A program made the translations under genes and the position numbers. Shown here piece after piece: positions 62,345 through 64,000 of a stretch of 64,000 nt of DNA. The stretch is from positions 744,001 to 808,000 of the forward strand of contig JAAXTM010000001.1 of the NCBI GenBank assembly GCA_013336525.1, written 5' to 3'. The DNA comes from Geobacteraceae bacterium (GTDB lineage Bacteria; Desulfobacterota; Desulfuromonadia; Geobacterales; Pseudopelobacteraceae). Below the pieces are notes generated by a model. The model worked only from the letters and a program-made list of their open reading frames with translations, did no database searches and was not told where the DNA came from. Each line of letters begins with the position of its first letter. Positions within the stretch are counted from its first letter, which is position 1.

Positions 62345-63110
62345 GTAGGTAGCCTCCTTCGCCCACATGCCTTTTCAGCACGTCATCTGTCCTTCGCTTA
62401 CCCCTCTTGGCTGCCAAGCACGTCAGGTGCTCCGTGCTCTTAACACGGATTCGGACGCAGATGTTGCCCGCTTACGCGGGAGGTTACTACGAGACCTCCG
62501 AGCCCAAGGATTCCCACCAGGAAACCCCAGGTTACTTCCCCGATTCAGTTGTTGCCGCACTTTGTCTTTCGACCAGTACGCGACCGTGGGCTTTTACCCC
62601 ACACACGTTTTACATGAGTCTGATGAAGGTGGCTTCTGTGCTATGCGTAAAATGGTGGCCTATCGCCACTGAATCTGAATTTCCGGGTACGGAGTGTCAT
62701 GGCTCCCTGTACTTTTCACCCGACGCATAACTTTAAAATGAAGCTTCGCTTTCGCTCACCATATCAGACCTGTCGGTTGCGCTTACGCGCTTCAAACGAA
62801 CTGCTCTAATCCCAGGGGATTCATCGTTAGCCTTTTATGCAACTGTTGCCAAACAGTCGCCGACTTAGCCCCCTGAAACCGTTCGTTCCGACACCGGTAT
62901 TTTGTCTCTCGACATAGCCCCGGTCCCGCTCTAGCGGGGTACGTGTACACCTATCCAGGCGCACCACTCTCAAAACTTTTTTCTTCTACTGTGGACTCAA
63001 TCAACAGTCACTCCGGATGCGAAAGGCTGGCAACCTTTCTTAATGCATCCATTGCTCCTGCTGACTGGTCCCAAAACCGTACGTGCGTCTTTCGATCGCA
63101 TACGGCTTCC
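62345..63110 (-). ncRNA. Apparent circularly permuted group II intron (domains V-VI, exon, then domains I-III/IV)
   Basis: Read on the minus strand, 63110-63071 is a domain V hairpin (AGCCGTATGCGATCGAAAG, then ACGCACGTACGGTT). Next is a domain VI-like nested stem (CAGTCA with TGACTG, GATGC with GCATC, AAAGG with CCTTT; about 63071-62995). About 30 bases later comes a canonical intron 5' end, GTGCGCCTGGATAGGTG, starting at 62964, followed by about 600 bases of structured domain I-III-type sequence. The bases just before GTGCGCC match the intron guides: IBS1 GAGTG (62965-62969) with CACTC (62692-62696), and IBS2 TTTTG (62971-62975) with CAAAA (62900-62904). No reverse transcriptase and no domain V follow domain I. 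The left end is approximate. Confidence 0.65.
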
Positions 63111-64000
63111 CTACCTGTCCTTATTCTCTGCTTGTAATGAAAAAGATTGGCGATCTTCTTCGACCGGAGGGCTAATCCGGTCATCACAGAGGCATCGGAC
63201 ATTGCTGGATTGTGCTGGATGGCATCACAATCAGCGGTTGATCTATATCATCGGCCTATGGCCGTTGGCTGGGGATCATCCGCCCTTATTCACCATGTTG
63301 CACCTGCTGCATCAGAGCAGCGGTACTTAAACGTGTGACACTAGGGTCAGAATCGAGAGTGCGGAATCCACAAGGAGACTCACTCATTGCGTGTGGCATC
63401 AGAGCCAAAATCGCTGCGTGTTATGAGATAAATTTACCTCAACTATGTGCGCAGCAACAGCTGCGAATTGTGTTTCATATCCACTCCAATCGTACAGCCG
63501 CAAGCGGCTGAAATGCTTCGCATTTTGATAGGCTAACCGTGTCACCGATTCCGGTGACACGCTGCCGGCAGGTTGCCGGCGTAATGGCGTCAGTTTCTAA
63601 ATTGTGTATACAAATTAGATAGTTATAAATATTTTTCTAAAGTTATTTTTAATACCGTCGATATAGCTAACTACATAGGAGAGACTCAGTCTCACCGACG
63701 GAATATTGAGGCCCATTATTTACGGAAAGGCAGGTTGTCTCACTGCCGTAGTCAAACTCAGAATCCATGATACCATTCCTACTCCGCCCCGAATGGATTC
63801 GCAGAAATGAAATCACGCTGGGCAAACGTGATTATTTTGCCGGTGCTCACGATGTTGCTGAGCGCCAGGATAACATCTTCCAGGCTGTACAAGATGATAT
63901 CCCAGAGCCCCAGGAATTGTGTACGCTGCCACCTGGGCAGCGAAGATTCAAATGACGAGCGTTTCTTGCCACACACGAGACCGCCACCAAGCTTCCACCG
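63111..64000. other. Unassigned sequence at the right edge
   Basis: No gene is supported. Two inverted repeats lie side by side: GTGTCACCG-ATTC-CGGTGACAC (63539-63560) and GCCGGCA-GG-TTGCCGGC (63563-63579), possibly the end of a mobile element, family not identified. Short frames at 63767-63976 on both strands have no recognisable match; one could be the end of a gene continuing past the window. Confidence 0.4.

Noticed and set aside
62367..62730. Two plus-strand open frames of about 100 codons
   Set aside because: They lie inside the group II intron-like RNA sequence on the opposite strand. Their composition reflects GC-rich stems, and they have no ribosome site.
63767..63976. Short open frames on both strands at the right edge
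   Set aside because: Neither has a recognisable match or ribosome site. One may continue past the window, but nothing supports a call.

Overview
The window looks like a chromosome segment of a Geobacter-like member of the Desulfuromonadia (Deltaproteobacteria). The reasons are the type of gene content (RND efflux, a haem-c/rhodanese protein, an ActP acetate symporter with DUF485, GH57/TreYZ/TreS sugar enzymes, DUF6178) and two apparent selenoproteins. This is an inference from family resemblance; no rRNA or complete tRNA gene is present to fix the taxonomy.

Layout. 1-7.3 kb: end of an RND efflux operon (adaptor and pump), then a convergent universal-stress-protein/P-type cation ATPase pair. 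7.7-14.4 kb, all minus strand: a MerB-like protein with an in-frame TGA, a 4Fe-4S/CCG/VTT fusion membrane protein, a YdjY-like exported protein, a lone RelE/ParE-like toxin, a DUF6178 protein and an IscA/HesB-like protein with an in-frame TGA. Both TGA codons fall where the families carry Cys, both are followed by a hairpin suited to a bacterial SECIS, and both extended proteins reach normal family length. 14.8-21 kb: an accessory region punctuated by three copies of a tRNA-Gly 3' end and carrying a beta-propeller lipoprotein, two secreted proteins, a HepT/MntA toxin-antitoxin pair, a decayed integrase and other gene remains. 21-26 kb: a methyltransferase, a haem/triple-rhodanese protein, a ClC channel and a Pal-like lipoprotein.

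26-55 kb is a dense stress and compatible-solute block. It holds MarR, NhaD and DUF389, followed by an overlapping trehalose/glycogen operon (treZ, GH57, treY, malQ, treS-maltokinase) and a DUF481 protein. Then come a TPR/AblB/MscS operon, a cation antiporter/diguanylate cyclase/lipoprotein/MscS operon, and MarR/otsA/otsB. Three trehalose routes (TreYZ, TreS, OtsAB), an N-acetyl-beta-lysine acetyltransferase, two MscS channels and several ion exchangers point to adaptation to osmotic and ionic stress. OtsA carries an N-terminal membrane sensor-like module.

55-59 kb: IclR, DUF485 and ActP acetate uptake, and a third MarR paralogue. 59-64 kb is decaying, mobile-element-rich DNA: a broken secreted-protein gene, HU and IS110 fragments, a small FtsH-peptidase-like protein, and what looks like a circularly permuted group II intron (domains V-VI lying upstream of domain I, with matching EBS/IBS pairs).

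The items most worth a second look are the MerB-like selenoprotein operon and the permuted group II intron.
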